A DNA stretch of 64,000 nt from Zanthoxylum bungeanum (Eukaryota > Streptophyta > Magnoliopsida > Sapindales > Rutaceae). This document shows, piece after piece, positions 23,388-36,468 of this stretch (positions within the stretch are counted from its first letter, which is position 1; every line of letters starts with the position of its first letter). The position numbers and the translations under genes were made by a program. The stretch spans positions 124,001 through 188,000 of the forward strand of contig SKCR01025346.1 in the NCBI GenBank assembly GCA_019454045.1, read 5' to 3'. Under the pieces are notes generated by a model. It did no database searches, was not told the DNA's origin, and saw only the letters and a list, made by a program, of their open reading frames with translations.

Positions 23388-24712
23388 TTTCCTGTAGATT
23401 TTCAGCTAACCAGGTACGACCTTCTTAACTCTCATTTTACTGTTTAAGACATTGGGGACAATGTCTCATTTAGGTTTGGGGGAGGAAATTAGTTGATTAG
23501 TACCTTGTTTTTAGTTTGTATGTTGTTTTTATTTTTAGTCCAAAATTTTTCGAAAAATACAAAAAAATTGAAAAATTTTCAAAAAATTACAAAAATATTT
23601 TGCGTTTTTGTATTTTTAATTTGACTAAAAAAGTGAAATTGGTAAGAGATAGCCGAGTAAGGAGTTTCGACTCCTGATACGTATCTCAAGCCTATTTTCG
23701 AAACAAGTTAATTTTTGTTTATTTTATTTTGAATTATTTAATTTGTGAATTCTCCTTAAAACGGACTAAAAGGAATCTGCATATGCTCAATTGATAGATA
23801 TTATCAACATATATAGTAACATACGGACATAAGCTAAAATTGAAAAGTTTGTAATATTCAGTGCTCTAGTTTAATTGGAGGAAACATCTCAAAAAGCAAT
23901 GGAGTAAAAAAAAACGTCCGAGATCCGAGTTATTAAGTTTGTAAGGGTGTTTTAACACCTAGTGCCCTAAAGCCAACTGGTTTGGGAGTCACTGGCCCAA
24001 AGCTCGTTACATGGATCAAAGATTCTGCAAAAATATATATATCTGAAGTCTGGGTAATTAAGTCTGTAGGGGTGTCTTAACACCTGGTGCCCTAAAGCCA
24101 ACTGGTTTGGGAGTCACCGACCCAACACTCGCTACATATACGGAAGATATTGTATATAAATAATAAAAAAATAGAGAAAAGTCAAAGAAAAAATCAGAAA
24201 AATGAGAGAAATTATTCCATTGCTACAAAAGGTGTGAAATCTGATAGAACTTTAGGACAAAAATATTACTCTCTTATCAACTGCACTTATGATTGTTGTG
24301 GGCAAAAATGAGTTGATTAATATTTTGTTGGCTGTGTATATGGAGAATGGTAAAAACAATCGGAGAATTTACTTATTCAGTAATTTAAAATAAAACAAAA
24401 CAACTAGTAACTTGGAGTAGAAGTTTCACCTGATTAGTCACTAACATCTTTATTCTCTTTTCGCTTGTCTTTTTGCTTTTGTGTGCATTAGTTTTAATAC
24501 ATGTTTACTTTTGTAAAATGTTTGTGGGTATCATTGCTGTAAGCCCTCACGAGACTACAACTCGTCCACTAGGGACACCAAGGGGTTTAAAGGCTTGTTG
24601 CATACGCTAAATGCAATCGTGATCCCTACGAAAGTGGCTAGTTAATTTTATTTTCATGTTATTTTATTTTATGTTTTGCTCGAGGACTAGCAAAATGTTA
24701 GGTTTGGGGGTG
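23388..24712 (+). other. Conserved non-coding module between LOG and the polypurine tract
   Basis: Contains the inverted word GACATTGGGGACAATGTC (23451-23468) followed by GGTTTGGGGGAGG, a pair common in the 3' region of Athila elements. Two tandem units of about 125 bases follow (about 23925-24135; marker GCCCTAAAGCCAACTGGTTT), then a block near 24540-24640 (CTCGTCCACTAGGGACACC). Matching blocks occur in reverse order on the minus-strand element at 56380-57770. The final polypurine tract is at 24701-24712. No reading frame is supported. Confidence 0.7.
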
Positions 24713-26935
24713 TGATGAGTGGTATTTATATCACTTATTCCCACTCATTGACCTAATATTTTGTATAGTTTCTGAGTTTTGTGAACGTTTTGATGTATTT
24801 CGTGTTATTTTGCAGATAAATAAAGTTTGGAAAGAATTTGGAGGCAATTTGGGGCAAAAAGGGACAAAAATGCCTCAACAGGGATATTTTGGTCTTAATC
24901 GCGTCGCGACGCCAAGCTTTGAGCGTCGCGACGTCTAAAATGCGCCGAACAGTGCTAACGTGCGCCGGGTCCACAAATCAGAATCTGGGAAAAGTTTGAC
25001 TTTGCTAAAATGCGCCGTGCCACGTGTCACCATCACAGCCGATCTGCTAAAATGCGCCGTGCCACGTGTCAGCATCCTATGGTGCCGACAGTCATCATCG
25101 CCACGTGTTCCACGTGTCATTCCATGTCATCAGCCACGTCAGCAAGTCAACAAGTCAACATTGCCATCTCACCGCCACGTCATCATCAGCCAATCAGGAA
25201 GTGACACGTGTCGAAATTCTACGGTACCGACAGTCTCTTTCCCACGTGTCGCCACGTCGTTGCCACATCACCGCACGCCATCGCCACGTCAGCATCAATT
25301 ATTGGATATCATATCCTTATCTGACACGTGGCGGATAAGAATCTCTGCGACCAATCAGAAGCCGCCACGTGTCACAATAATTGAAGCTCAACCACCGCGC
25401 CACGTGTCACCTTATCAGCTTATCCAGAATCTTCAAACCGGACCGGCGAACCAGAGAGTGCCACGTCGACAAATCTGGCGTATCGACGCTGAGGACCTGG
25501 CGTCGCGACGCTGGATCCTACCGAGGCCTATAAATGGAGCTCGAGATTTCAGAATTGAATGTACCTTCCTCTCTCTTCAATCTTTCTAAAGAGAGAGTTT
25601 CTCTCTCTAGATTCTTTAGTTGTTAGTTTTTTTTTTATTTTTAGTTTTTTAGTTTTGTAAATAATTTTAATTACGTTTTGTAATAATAGTAATTTAATTT
25701 TTACTTTTTACTTTTTACAGTTTTTCCTATTTACCATGAGGAGGTAACTTCCCCAGCTAGGGTGAAAGGTAATTAATTCTTTTACTGTTACTATTTAGAT
25801 TAATCTCCCTTAAAAATAATATATTCACTATTTAAAAATATTGACTTAAAAAGGATACCACCGCCAGATTGGTCGGTTGGTAATTCATTTTAATAATCTG
25901 GTTTAAACCTGACTAATAAAGGATATCGCCAGATTGGTCGGTTGGTAATTTAATTTTGATGATTCGCCTTTATGGCTGGTTGACTTAATTTGACTTAATC
26001 AGGTTACCGCCTATATGGCTGGTTGGAGAAAGAATCACAAGTTTATATATTATTTTATAGGAGATATCTAAATTAGTAGTAATAAAAGTAATTCCTTTTA
26101 CCTTAGCATTTTATTTTATTTTACTTTTCAGTTTTACTTATGTCTTTTACTTTTCAGTATTTTTACTTTATGTCTTTTACTTTTAAGTTGTTACTAGCCC
26201 TAGTTATGTGTTAGTTATCTGGGGTTGTGATGAATTCTAATATCACCGGTTTATAAGGGGTTATTTTATAGTTTGGGTAATTTAAAGGTTTACTTATTAA
26301 GTCTTAAGCTTAATGCTTCTTGTTGTCTGATCACAAATAAGATTTATGTGGTAAATCTAAAATGAACTAGACATAGGGATTTTAGGTTTCAGCCTTAGAC
26401 TTAATAGCCCACGATCTTCCTTGAGGATAGATAACCCTTTAATAGATTTCCTTACAGGATAGGAATATATCTGTCGGGCGGGGGTAGCCATAATTGGAAC
26501 TTAAACTTAATGAATCCAGATAATTTGGTTGACATAGACATATGGTTCAATTGGGTTAAACTGGGTATTTGGCGTCTGACCATCGACAGAGGCTTTTGCA
26601 TAATTTAGTGTTCCAGGTTAGTAAACTGATTTATTACACAAACATAAAATAACCACTTCATCTTTTAAATGATATTAGAATGATTCACGACCCTAGATCT
26701 TTGTGTCTTTTGTTATTTTCCTTAGTATTTTATTTTGTCTTTTATTTATTTATTTTGTAAAACCACATTCAACCAATCAAACAATCATTATCTTCTCCAT
26801 TTAATTAGATATTTGTAAATAATAGATTCAACAATTAATAACAACAGTAGGAATTAAGTCCTCGTGGGATCGATATTTTTATACTACTTGAACGATACGT
26901 GGACTTGCGTTATACGTGTGTGTTTACGCCGGTCA
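24713..26935 (+). repeat. 3' LTR of Athila-like element 1
   Basis: Starts TGATGAGTGG directly after the polypurine tract and ends GGTCA at 26935, followed by the ACTAT duplication. It is close to the 5' LTR with many small indels. The open frame at 24960-25589 is the ACGT array again. Confidence 0.9.
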
Positions 26936-27360
26936 ACTATGTATGTCTATAAATGTCCAGGTTAATAAGTTTGTTTTGGTTTTGTAATATAAGTGATAAT
27001 ATATGTGTGTGTGTGTGTGTGTTAATACAGTTACTATAAATGTTCAGGCCTATAAATCTCCATGTAATATAATGTTCTACAGATATTATGCATGTGTTTA
27101 GTGTGTGTGTGTGTGTGTGTTAATACAGGTACTATAAATGTTCAGGCCTATAAATCTCCATGTAATATAATGTTTTACAGATTTTATGCATGTGTTTAGT
27201 TTGGTTCTCTTCAAGACATGAATTATGCATGTCTATAAATATCCATCACTATGGAATATTGGAATACATTCAAAATGCTTACATGTATTTAGCATTACAA
27301 AATATATCCATCCAGATTTTCTATTGTGAATGATTCCATTTGGACTTACAAGTTTCCATG
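26936..27360. repeat. Tandem array with TG microsatellites
   Basis: Resumes the array seen at 18450-18598. The unit includes GTCTATAAATGTCCAGG, a (TG)n run (about 27003-27022 and 27102-27121) and GGCCTATAAATCTCCATG. A secondary unit of about 113 bases is repeated at 27015-27200. No gene is visible. Confidence 0.7.
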
Positions 27361-27399
27361 AGGCCACCGGTTGGAATATTCACTTCCACTCATCCCACT

Positions 27400-29805
27400 A
27401 CTTGCATTCGAAATGTCATGCCTCAAATCAAATGTAAAACATGGAATATGTGATAAAAACTACTATCAATTGTTCCATTATAACTATGGACACTTATACT
27501 ATGTTCACCTGAATAATCTGAAATATATAATGGAGATGAAACACTACTACCAAATGTTCCATTATAATTACGGACACCAATACTATGTTCACCTGAATAA
27601 TCTTGTTCCTCATTTGAAGGCAGTGTTGGGCATGTACGTTTTGTGTGGCCTATCTGTTGACATTGACTACATTATCGTTTTTTCATACTACCATAATTTT
27701 TTGTTTTGATATCGCATTTGGTCTTCACTACAACTGGGTCTTGAAACTTAGAAACCCCATTATTTAATGGTTTCGCGACATGTCCAGTACCACCTGATGG
27801 CTCAATCTATTTTTCTAATTTTTCAACCTCTTCTAATACTTGTGTGTATACTTGTTCATTCTTACAAGCGAAAAAATATAAATTGTTACATGCTTCTGCC
27901 AATGAGCCAAATCATACAATTTCTAAAATTTCATTATCCATGTGTGGTGCTTTTGCATTCACATGTAGTGAATGAGAATTCCTAACAGATTTCGTCCAAC
28001 ATGAAACAATCAAAGTAGGCAATAATTAAACCATGGACTCTCGCTTCATAACATGAAAAATATTTCTACATGCAATACTATAAGACTCCAACATCTGGCA
28101 TGAACAGTACATTTTAATTTCCTTCAAATGGTATACCATTGTCCATATTGTTTCATTATTCTCAAAATATATAATGGTGTAGACAATCGAATCAGGCAGA
28201 TTCACACATTCGGTCATTATTAGGCCAGCCTCACCAAGTATCTCTTTATGAACCCATTGGAATACTCTCTTTGTTTATATCTCAACAGCGTGATTTTTGA
28301 CGTTGTGCATGTGAGTCGTGAGTACAGGTACAGTGTGATTTGACTCAAACTCATCTTTTACTTTCGTATGTCGAATGTTATATAATGCACAAAGTACTTG
28401 TCGAATGAAATCATATAATTTCATCTTGTGTTGGACAATTAGGGATAAGTAGCTATTGAGGCTCTCACACCTTTGTGTGGTCCTCATTGATGCAAAGAAA
28501 TTCCTCTGCAAGTATGCCTCTACCCATTTCGTACGCTTCTCATACGTCTTTTGCACCCATATATTTTTCTACAAGTCTAATTCAGACACTAGTGTGAACC
28601 ATTTCTTGTGAAATTCATCAACAGACAGAATCTAACATTAAGTGTCGAAATTTTGAAGTGATTACATTTTTTTTACATTTACCTGCGCATTCCTTTCAAG
28701 ATTCCAATAACACAAGTGATGAGCACAACCAACCATAACTGTCTTAATAGCCTTTGACATTGCCTTATCGCGCCATCCGTAATGACAAGCTCATGCTTTT
28801 TATTTTCCATAACAGTAAGGAATGTTTGCAGCAGCCATGTGTATGCATCTACAGTTTCATCTATGAGTAATGCGAATGCAAACACAGTGGTTCATCGATA
28901 ACCAAAGGTTTATTGTACATATTTTTTTATAAGTTGCATCAAACACCAAAACATCCCCAAAATATTGATAGTCATGTCGACAAACACTGTCTGTCGTGAA
29001 TAAATTACATAATCTATTTTCTTCATCCAATGTATATTCATATTGTTCGCCAGGATCTGAATCGGCCTTTACAGCAAGGTATGCAATGGTAGCTTCAGTA
29101 TCTGTATCTACACATTCAGCATGACGACTCATGTCAAGTTGGTTCTGTAAGTCCTTACACATGAAGCCAACTTTATTGAAACCTCCAACTTGGTCAGACT
29201 TGTAGTCTATGAATTGGCAAAGTTTAACACCAACTTGTCCCAAAGCCTTCGCGTAGGCCAAATCATATTCATTTACATGATGATGGGAACACATAAATTG
29301 TGTCTCATATACCGCAGCCAACTCATGACTGTGCTGATTGAATGACCTTCTATCTGTTTCTAGTTGATTCGAAACATAGCTCGACACCTATTATGTGTAA
29401 TAGTCTTCGGTTCCCTCAATCTTTCAGTTATGTCAATGAAATTTTGTAGCCTGAAACCTTGTCCGGAACAAACCCAAGAATAGATAGATACTTATCTAGT
29501 ACAACTATTAAGACGACGATCATCCTTTTATTGGAAAATCCAACCGATTTAGCATACTTGTTATAGCAGGCCTTAACATCTTCAACAAAAATCAATTTGT
29601 CTACCAACTACTGAATTATGCAAAGTATAAGATGTCATTGATATGTCCCCAATATATGCATTAGCTTATGAAGGAGATGATGAACATGTGCCATTCACGG
29701 ACTGCAACCCATGGCCATTAATAGAGCTGTCAGTGGTAGGGGAACATTATTGTGTTGAGACGTCTTCATTTAGGTCAAAACCCCAACTAGAAATGGTACT
29801 CATGT
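27400..29805 (-). pseudogene. FAR1/MULE transposase-related relic
   Basis: On the minus strand, in order: a short start region at 29805, CYNKYAKSVGFS (about 29555, FAR1 DNA-binding type), a long frame 29387-28857 with DYQYFGDVLVFDATYK (MULE transposase core), 28885-28679 with LIDETVDAYTWLLQTFL, 28556-28275 with MRTTQRCESLNSYL, a SWIM-like CSCQMLESYSIACRNIFHVMK (about 28100), and a zinc knuckle CSQCQQIGHTKRTC (about 27617-27658). This is the domain order of FAR1-related, Mutator-derived proteins. Several stops and frameshifts separate the pieces, so it is not a working transposase or FRS protein. I could not fix terminal inverted repeats. Confidence 0.85.
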
Positions 29806-30099
29806 TGGCTCCTAGTAAATATGAATGTAGTTGTTGACATAATATGTGTTATGTATGACTACATTCTACCCTCTGTTTAGGGATGGTGTGGTGAATGAAT
29901 AGAAGTAAATTTGGACTAGACAAGTAGTTGAGGGTTGATGAAGTGATGAAGAAAAAGAATAAATTATTTGAATGGCCTTCAAACTTTCGTGGCCCACTTA
30001 TTTTTTGTTACTCACCAATATTGGATTGTAGCAAGCCCAATAGAAAATATATGCTTTAATTAGAAATTAGAAAATATCAATAATTTTTCTAAGACACGA
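29806..30099. other. AT-rich sequence without a supported gene
   Basis: This is sequence upstream of the FAR1/MULE relic on the minus strand. It has no motif I can name and passes into the AT-rich repeats that follow. Confidence 0.4.
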
Positions 30100-31045
30100 A
30101 ACATACAATTTTAAGCATTAAACATGCAAATTGAAGCATTACACATGATAATTCAGGCAATAAACATGCATTGTACATAAAAATAAGATTTATGTGAAGT
30201 TAATGAGATTGTAATTATAATAAATAATTTTCATGTTCAATGCTTTTATTTTCATTTTTAATGCACAAATTTTCATGTTAATGCTTAAAAATTTCAATAC
30301 ATGTGACTGATTTGATATTTTACACTTGTCTAAATTATTGAATTGAAAATTTAGCAATAAACATGAAAATATTAGCAATAAACATGAAATTTGCGATAAC
30401 AAACATGCAAATATTGTTTAACATGATATTTTATAGCATTAACATGAATTTTTGGCTTTAAATATGAAACGAGTGGCAATAAACATGCAATTACTCAATC
30501 TTCATGTTCAATGCTATTATTTTCATATTTAATATCCCAAACGTCATGTTAATGCTTAATAATTTCATCATAACTTTATTGATTTGACATTTCACACGCG
30601 TCTAAGATTCAAACATGTAAATTTTACAATAAATATGAATTAATACATTAAAATTGATGATTTGGACAAAAAAAACATACAAATATTGCACAACTTGAAA
30701 TTTTATATCGTTAACCTGAAATTTGGGCATTAAACATGAAAATGCTAGCATCAAACTTGGAAAACTTCTTAATTCATGTGCAATGCCCTTTTTTACATAC
30801 TTAATGCACAAAATTTCATAGTAATGTTTAAAATTTAAGCACATGTGATATTGATTTGACATTTCACGCATGTCTAAATTTCAAACATGAAAATGTTGGC
30901 AATAAATATGAAATTAAGGCATTAAACATCAGAATTTTGGCAACAGACATACAAATATTGTCCCATTGAAATTTTATAGTATTAATTTGATATTTTAGCA
31001 ATAAACATGAAAATTTTGGCAACTAACTTGAAATGTGTGCATTAA
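30100..31045. repeat. AT-rich tandem repeats, period about 270 bases
   Basis: Marker words TTCATGTTCAATGCT or TTCATGTGCAATGCC recur at about 30229, 30501 and 30773, with short AAACATGAAAAT-type words throughout. The array continues at 38519 after the inserted Ty3 element. It may be subterminal sequence of the neighbouring MULE relic, though that link is only positional. Confidence 0.7.
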
Positions 31046-31696
31046 TGACAAGAAACCCACATGGATTCGAAATCCAAGCAAACCCCAAGCAACAGACAGA
31101 ACCCCAAGAACCACGAATTTGATTTTGTAGGAACAAAACCCTTCCAAGGCCACAAAGAAGACCCACAAAGAACTTTCCCTTGAGAACCTTTAAGATGATT
31201 CCTTGTAGTGTTTTGCTAGCAATGGAGACGCCACTAAGTTTGCCAAACTTAGATAAGTCGATTTTAACTTGAAAAGGGGAATCCTTCCCTTACAAGAATT
31301 TGGCCATAGCCAAAAAGCATTAAGCTGTAATATTCTCTCAAATTTGTTGATTGTTTTCAAAATGAAAAAGAAAGAAAGCTTAAATAGTGTTACAAAGGGA
31401 AACCCTAAAGGCATAAAGACAACAATGCCCATAAAGGCTAAATTACAAAAATAAAGTCTTCAAGTCTTCAAAGGCCTGTGAATCTTCATTGAAAACTAAT
31501 TTGGGCCAAGTGAAGTGGCTTTGGGCCCTGTCTATTGAAGCCCACATGCGTCTCTATTTGTTTGTTGCAATCGGCCATAAAACTCTGAACTAATCCTGCC
31601 ATTGCTTCTCTAAGTCTTTTAGTCTTCTGCCTCGTAATTGGCCCTTCTGGTACTTGTAATGGGTCTTTTGCTTTGTTGTCGGCCTAGATCATGTCA
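31046..31696 (-). repeat. 3' LTR of the chromovirus-like element
   Basis: 651 bases, close to the LTR at 37874-38518. In element sense it starts TGACATGATC at 31696. The pol frame reads 13 bases into it. Confidence 0.9.
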
Positions 31697-34612
31697 TCCC
31701 CTGACTCTTGAAAAGGATTCGACCTCGAATCTGTACCTGCATCAAAAGGAGTTAAGTCAGAAACATTAAATGTAGCAGACACATTATACTTACCTTGTAA
31801 ATCCAACTTGTATTCATTGTCATTAATCTGTTCCAAGACTTGAAATGGACCATCCCCTCTCGGTTGTAGCTTAGATTTACGTTGTTCAAGAAATCTCTCA
31901 TTGCGCATGTGTACCCAAACCCAATCTCCAGGCTGAAATACCACACGCTTTCTTCCCTTATTAGCATGAGAAACATATTGCTCATTCTTTCGTTGTATTT
32001 GCTCTCTTGCTTTCTCATGTATATGTTTCACCAAATCAGATTTCCTTTTTCCATCTAGCCCCGCATGCTCATCAACAGACAAAGGTAACAAATCTAATGG
32101 TAACAAATTGTTTGGCTGAAAACCATAAACAATTTCAAATGGTGAGTAAGATGTATGGGAATGAATACTACGATTATATACAAATTCAACAAAAGGCAAA
32201 CAATCCTCCCAGGTTTTTAAGTTCTTATTGATAATAGTACGCAATAACTGAGTCAAAGTCCTATTAACAACCTCGGTCTGGCCATCAGCTTGGGGGTGGC
32301 AAGTAGTAGAATACAAAAGTTTAGTTCCCAACTTACCCCATAAAACTTTCCAAAATGACTAAGGAATTTGACATCACGATCTGAAACTATACTCCGTGGA
32401 ATCCCATGGAGTCGTACTACTTCTCTAAAGAACAAGTCAGCAATGTTAGTGGCATCATCAGTTTTATGACATGCTATAAAGTATTCCATCTTACTGAACC
32501 AATCAACCACTACAAAGATGGAATCTCTACCCTTCTTAATCCTAGGTAAACCCAAGATAAAATCCATCGATACATCTACCAATGGCTCACTAGGTATAGG
32601 AAATGGTGTATACAACCCATGAGGCATAACCTTAGATTTAGCATGTTTACAAGTTAAGCATTTATCACACAAATGCTCAACATCTCTCCATATTTTAGGC
32701 CAATAAAAATGTTCACTCAATACCCCTAAGGTTTTGGCAATGCCAAAGTGCCCCATTAAACCTCCCTCATGTGCTTCCCTCACTAACAACTCACGCATAC
32801 TACAAACAGGAATGCATAATCTATTCTCCCTAAACAGAAACCCATCATGTTGGTAGAATTTACTAAAAGCAGACTTTCACATGCAGCATAGATAGTACTT
32901 AAGTCAATATCACTAGCATAAAGTGCTTTAATAAATTCAAACCCAAGCATTCTTGCACTCAATGAAGTAAGTAAAGCATACCTTCGTGATAGTGCATCGG
33001 CGACAATGTTTTCCTTACCTTGTTTGTAGCAGATTACATATGGAAATGTCTCAACAAACTCTAACCATTTTGTGTGTCGTTTGTTCAGCTTACCTTGGCC
33101 CTTCAGATGCTTCAATGATTCATGATCTATGTGGATCACAAACTCTCGAGGCCACAAATAATGCTGCCAAGTCTCAAGGGCTCTCACTAGTGCATACAAC
33201 TCTTTGTCATATGTGGGGTATCTCAAAACTGCTCCATTAAGCTTCTCACTAAAGTAGACAATTGGTCACTTTTCTTGCATAAGAACCGCTCCAATGCCTA
33301 TCCCGGATACGTCACACTCAATCTCAAATGTCTTCTCAAAGTTGGGTAACGCCAAAACTGGTGCATTGCACAACTTCATTTTAAGATCCTGGAATGCACG
33401 CTTATGCTCTTCTTCCCATTTGAAGCCAACAGTTTTCTTCACTACTTCAGTCAGTGGTGCTGCAATACTACTGAAGTCTTTAACAAATCTACGGTAGAAG
33501 CTTGCTAATCCATGGAAGCTTCTGACTTCTGTCACTGTTGTTGGTGTTGGCCAATCCTGAATTGCCTTCACCTTTTCCAAATCTACCTCGATGCCATCTG
33601 CACTCACAACAAATCCAAGGAAAACAATTCTATCCATACAAAAAGTGCACTTATCAAAGTTAGCATACAGTTTTTCCTGCCTTAACACATCAAGAACATG
33701 CTTCAAATGCATAACATGCTCATCTACTGTTTTACTATAAACTAAGATGTCATCAAAATAAACCACAGTAAACTTACCTAAAAATGCACGCATAACATGA
33801 TTCATCAATCTTATAAATGTGCTAGGTGCGTTTGAAAGACCAAATGGCATAACTAACCATTCATACAAGCCATACTTAGTCTTAAATGCAGTTTTCCACT
33901 CATATCCCTCTCTCATGCGAATTTGATGGTATCCACTCTTTAAATCAATCTTATTAAAAATTTTGGAACCATGCAATTCATCCAACATGTCATCTAGTCT
34001 AGGAATGGGGTGACGATACTTTACCGTAATATTGTTGATAGCTCGACAATCAGCGCACATACGCCACGTCCCATCTTTCTTAGGAACTAGAAACACTGGT
34101 ACTGCACAAGGACTCATGTTTTCCCTTACATACCTCTTGTCCATCAACTCTCGTACTTGCCTTTGTAGCTCCTTTGTCTCCTCGGGATTGCTCCTACAAG
34201 CCGGTCTATTAGGAATGACTGCCCCAGGTATGAAGTCTATATGGTGCTCAATACCTCTAATGGGTGGAAGCCCACTAGGTATTTCCTTTGTCAGTATGTC
34301 ACTATAATCCTGCAAAAGAGATAAAATAGACACAGGAAGCAAAGGGTCAGTGTTAGTAAAATATATACGAGACTCCTTATAGACTAACAATAGCATGAGC
34401 TTGCTAGCCTTGAACGCTTTCCTCGCTTCACCATCACCCATGTAGAAACTCTTTTTAACTCTCCATTTTGTTTCCCCCTTACGTGCACTCACATTCCCCT
34501 TGGGAACTCCCACGGCCTTGGCCGTATTTTTCTCACCAGATACATCACTCTCACTAGTCTCACCCAATGTGGTGTTTCCCTTCGCTCTCTCTTTGTCACG
34601 CTCAAGTTGCAA
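31684..34612 (-). pseudogene. Ty3 pol: reverse transcriptase, RNase H and integrase
   Basis: The 448-codon frame 34612-33266 carries reverse transcriptase, with SGYHQIRM and the catalytic [10 protein letters not shown] intact. It ends at a TGA (33263-33265) where relatives have Arg, as expected from a CGA-to-TGA change. RNase H continues in 33226-32783 ([33 protein letters not shown]), broken by a frameshift near 32860. Integrase follows: CDKCLTCK (about 32650), SMDFILGL and SDRDVKFLS, with a shift near 32345, then [11 protein letters not shown] in the last frame. That frame stops at 31684, inside the 3' LTR. Catalytic residues survive but the polyprotein is broken at least three times. Confidence 0.92.
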
Positions 34613-36468
34613 CTTAACCTGATCTTAATGGACTTGTGCAGGTGTAAGTGGGTATAATGTAATGGGTTTTCCCTTATCCTGAAAAGAGTACTTGTTCTTG
34701 AACCCATCATGAATAACCTTCTTATCAAACTGCCACGGTCTGCCCAAAAGAATATGTCATGCAGCATTGGTATCACATCATATAGGACATCATATGTGTA
34801 TGGCCCAATGGTAAAGCTCAATAATACGTGCTTTGTCACACTTATTTCCCCATAATCATTTAACCACTGCAACTTGTAAGGCTTCGGGTGTCTCAAGCAA
34901 CTCAACCCAAATCGCTCAATCAAAGTTGTGCAAGCAACATTAGTACAACTGCCCTCATCTATGATCATACTACACCCATTTCCATTCACACGGCACCTAG
35001 TATGGAATATGTTATCCCTCTGCTGCACACTCTCATCCTCTACAACATGTGCACTCAAAGCACACTTGACAACTAAGGATAAGTTATTCAGCGGGTATGC
35101 AGCTCCCTCATAGTCACTAGCATCCTCCAACTCTAGCATCTCCTCATCAACCTCACTATCGGTAGAGTACACCTCTCCACTCTTTTTATCAATCACTAAG
35201 GTATGCATATTGGGACATTGTGAAGCATAATGTCCCATGCCCAAACATTTGAAACACTTTACATTCTTATTTTTAGTAGCTGCACCATCAGGTTTTGGTC
35301 TAGTTTTGCTCGGTTCTGCATCATCTTTACCCTTGGCACTAGGTTCGGCCCTATGCTTATTAAAGCCTCCACTGAACTCGCCTCTAGGCTTGTCAAAGCC
35401 TACATCTCGCTTCTCATTCGGAACCCATTTTCCCTTTCATGCAGAAGTAGCCTGAGTACCAAATCTGGATGTTGACCTTTTCTTGAGTTGCCTTTATACC
35501 TTGATAGCCATGTGAAGCATATCCTCCAAATCAACATAGTGATGCAACTCCACCTTGTTTGCAATCTCTCTATTCAAGCCCTCTAGAAACTGTGCCATAG
35601 TAGCTTCTGCATCCTCAACTACATTTGCCCTGATCATTGCAACTTCCATCTCGGTGTAATAGTCCTCAACACTTTTGGTCCCCTGATACAGATGTTGTAG
35701 TTTCTGATACAGTTCTCTATAGTAATGGCCGGGTATAAATCTCTTTCTCATGAGACCTCTAAGTTCTGCCCATGTCTGAATCGGTCTCTCATAATTTCTC
35801 CTCCGAGTAGAGACAAGCTGATCCCACCAAATCATAGCATAATCGGTAAACTCAATTGCTTCCAGATTGATCTTCTTCTCGTCTGAGTAGTGATGATAGT
35901 TGAAAATCAATTCTTTTCTTTTCCCATTCTAAATAAGCTTCAGGATCATTCTTGCCGTGGAATGTGGTATCTTGATCTTGATGCTACCTAGATCATCATC
36001 TACATCTCCTCGTCTAACATATCCCATCCTATCATAATCCCCTCTTCTGGCATCAAATGCACCTCTATCATCAAGCTGTTTATCCCTCCTATCATTCCTC
36101 ATACCAAACCTCATATTAGGCCTCCTATCATGCCCAGGCTGAAATCTCTCCTCAACATCATCAAGACCATCAGAATCATCAAACTCATTTTCAGCTTCCT
36201 CTTCATTTGGCGGTACATACTGTGGTGGTACACGGCGAGGTGGCACATTATGAGGTGGTGGTACATTCTGAGGTGGTGGTATATGCTGGGGTGGTGGTGC
36301 TCTGAGACCGCTACCAGTTTGAATACTCTCTACACTCTTGGACAATCTCTCCAAAGCAGTATTCATGTTCTCCATCATATCTGTAAATTTCCTATCCAAA
36401 GCCTCAAGTTTTTCATCAGTGGTTAGACCTGCCATCTCAACACTAAACAAACAGATTAGAAATAACAA
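34613..36468 (-). pseudogene. Ty3 gag and protease
   Basis: Gag starts near 36438-36468 with a coiled-coil-like N-terminus and a proline-rich repeat (PPPQHIPPPQNVPPPHNVPP, about 36310-36230). It stops at 35929 and continues in another frame at 35910-35494 with the capsid-like WWDQLVSTRRR and MRKRFIPGHY. After further stops, a zinc knuckle CFKCLGMGHYASQC (about 35262-35221) leads into the protease frame (35244-34489). The protease active-site triad appears as D-E-G in IIDEGSCTNV (about 34950), where relatives have D-G-G or D-S-G, so the protease is probably inactive. Confidence 0.88.

Larger units (their letters stand above)
18599..26935 (+). mobile_element. Non-autonomous Athila-like Ty3 element carrying a LOG gene (copy 1)
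   Basis: A complete element of 8.3 kb with LTRs at 18599-20803 and 24713-26935 and a perfect target duplication, ACTAT (18594-18598 and 26936-26940). The primer-binding site TGGCGCCGTTGCCGGGGA (20810-20827) is the tRNA-Asp type usual in Athila elements. The polypurine tract is GGTTTGGGGGTG (24701-24712). Inside are a decayed gag, an unknown acidic frame, a LOG-like pseudogene in sense orientation, and about 1.3 kb of non-coding sequence. No reverse transcriptase or integrase is visible, so it is non-autonomous. A relative on minus at 52504-61115 shares the polypurine region, the LOG gene and the LTR ends. Confidence 0.92.

Noticed and set aside
28275..29387. FAR1-related sequence as a functional host FRS gene
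   Set aside because: Several stops and frameshifts separate all domains and there is no consistent exon model.
35230..35475. Plus-strand frames opposite gag
   Set aside because: They are shadows of the minus-strand gag/zinc-knuckle region.
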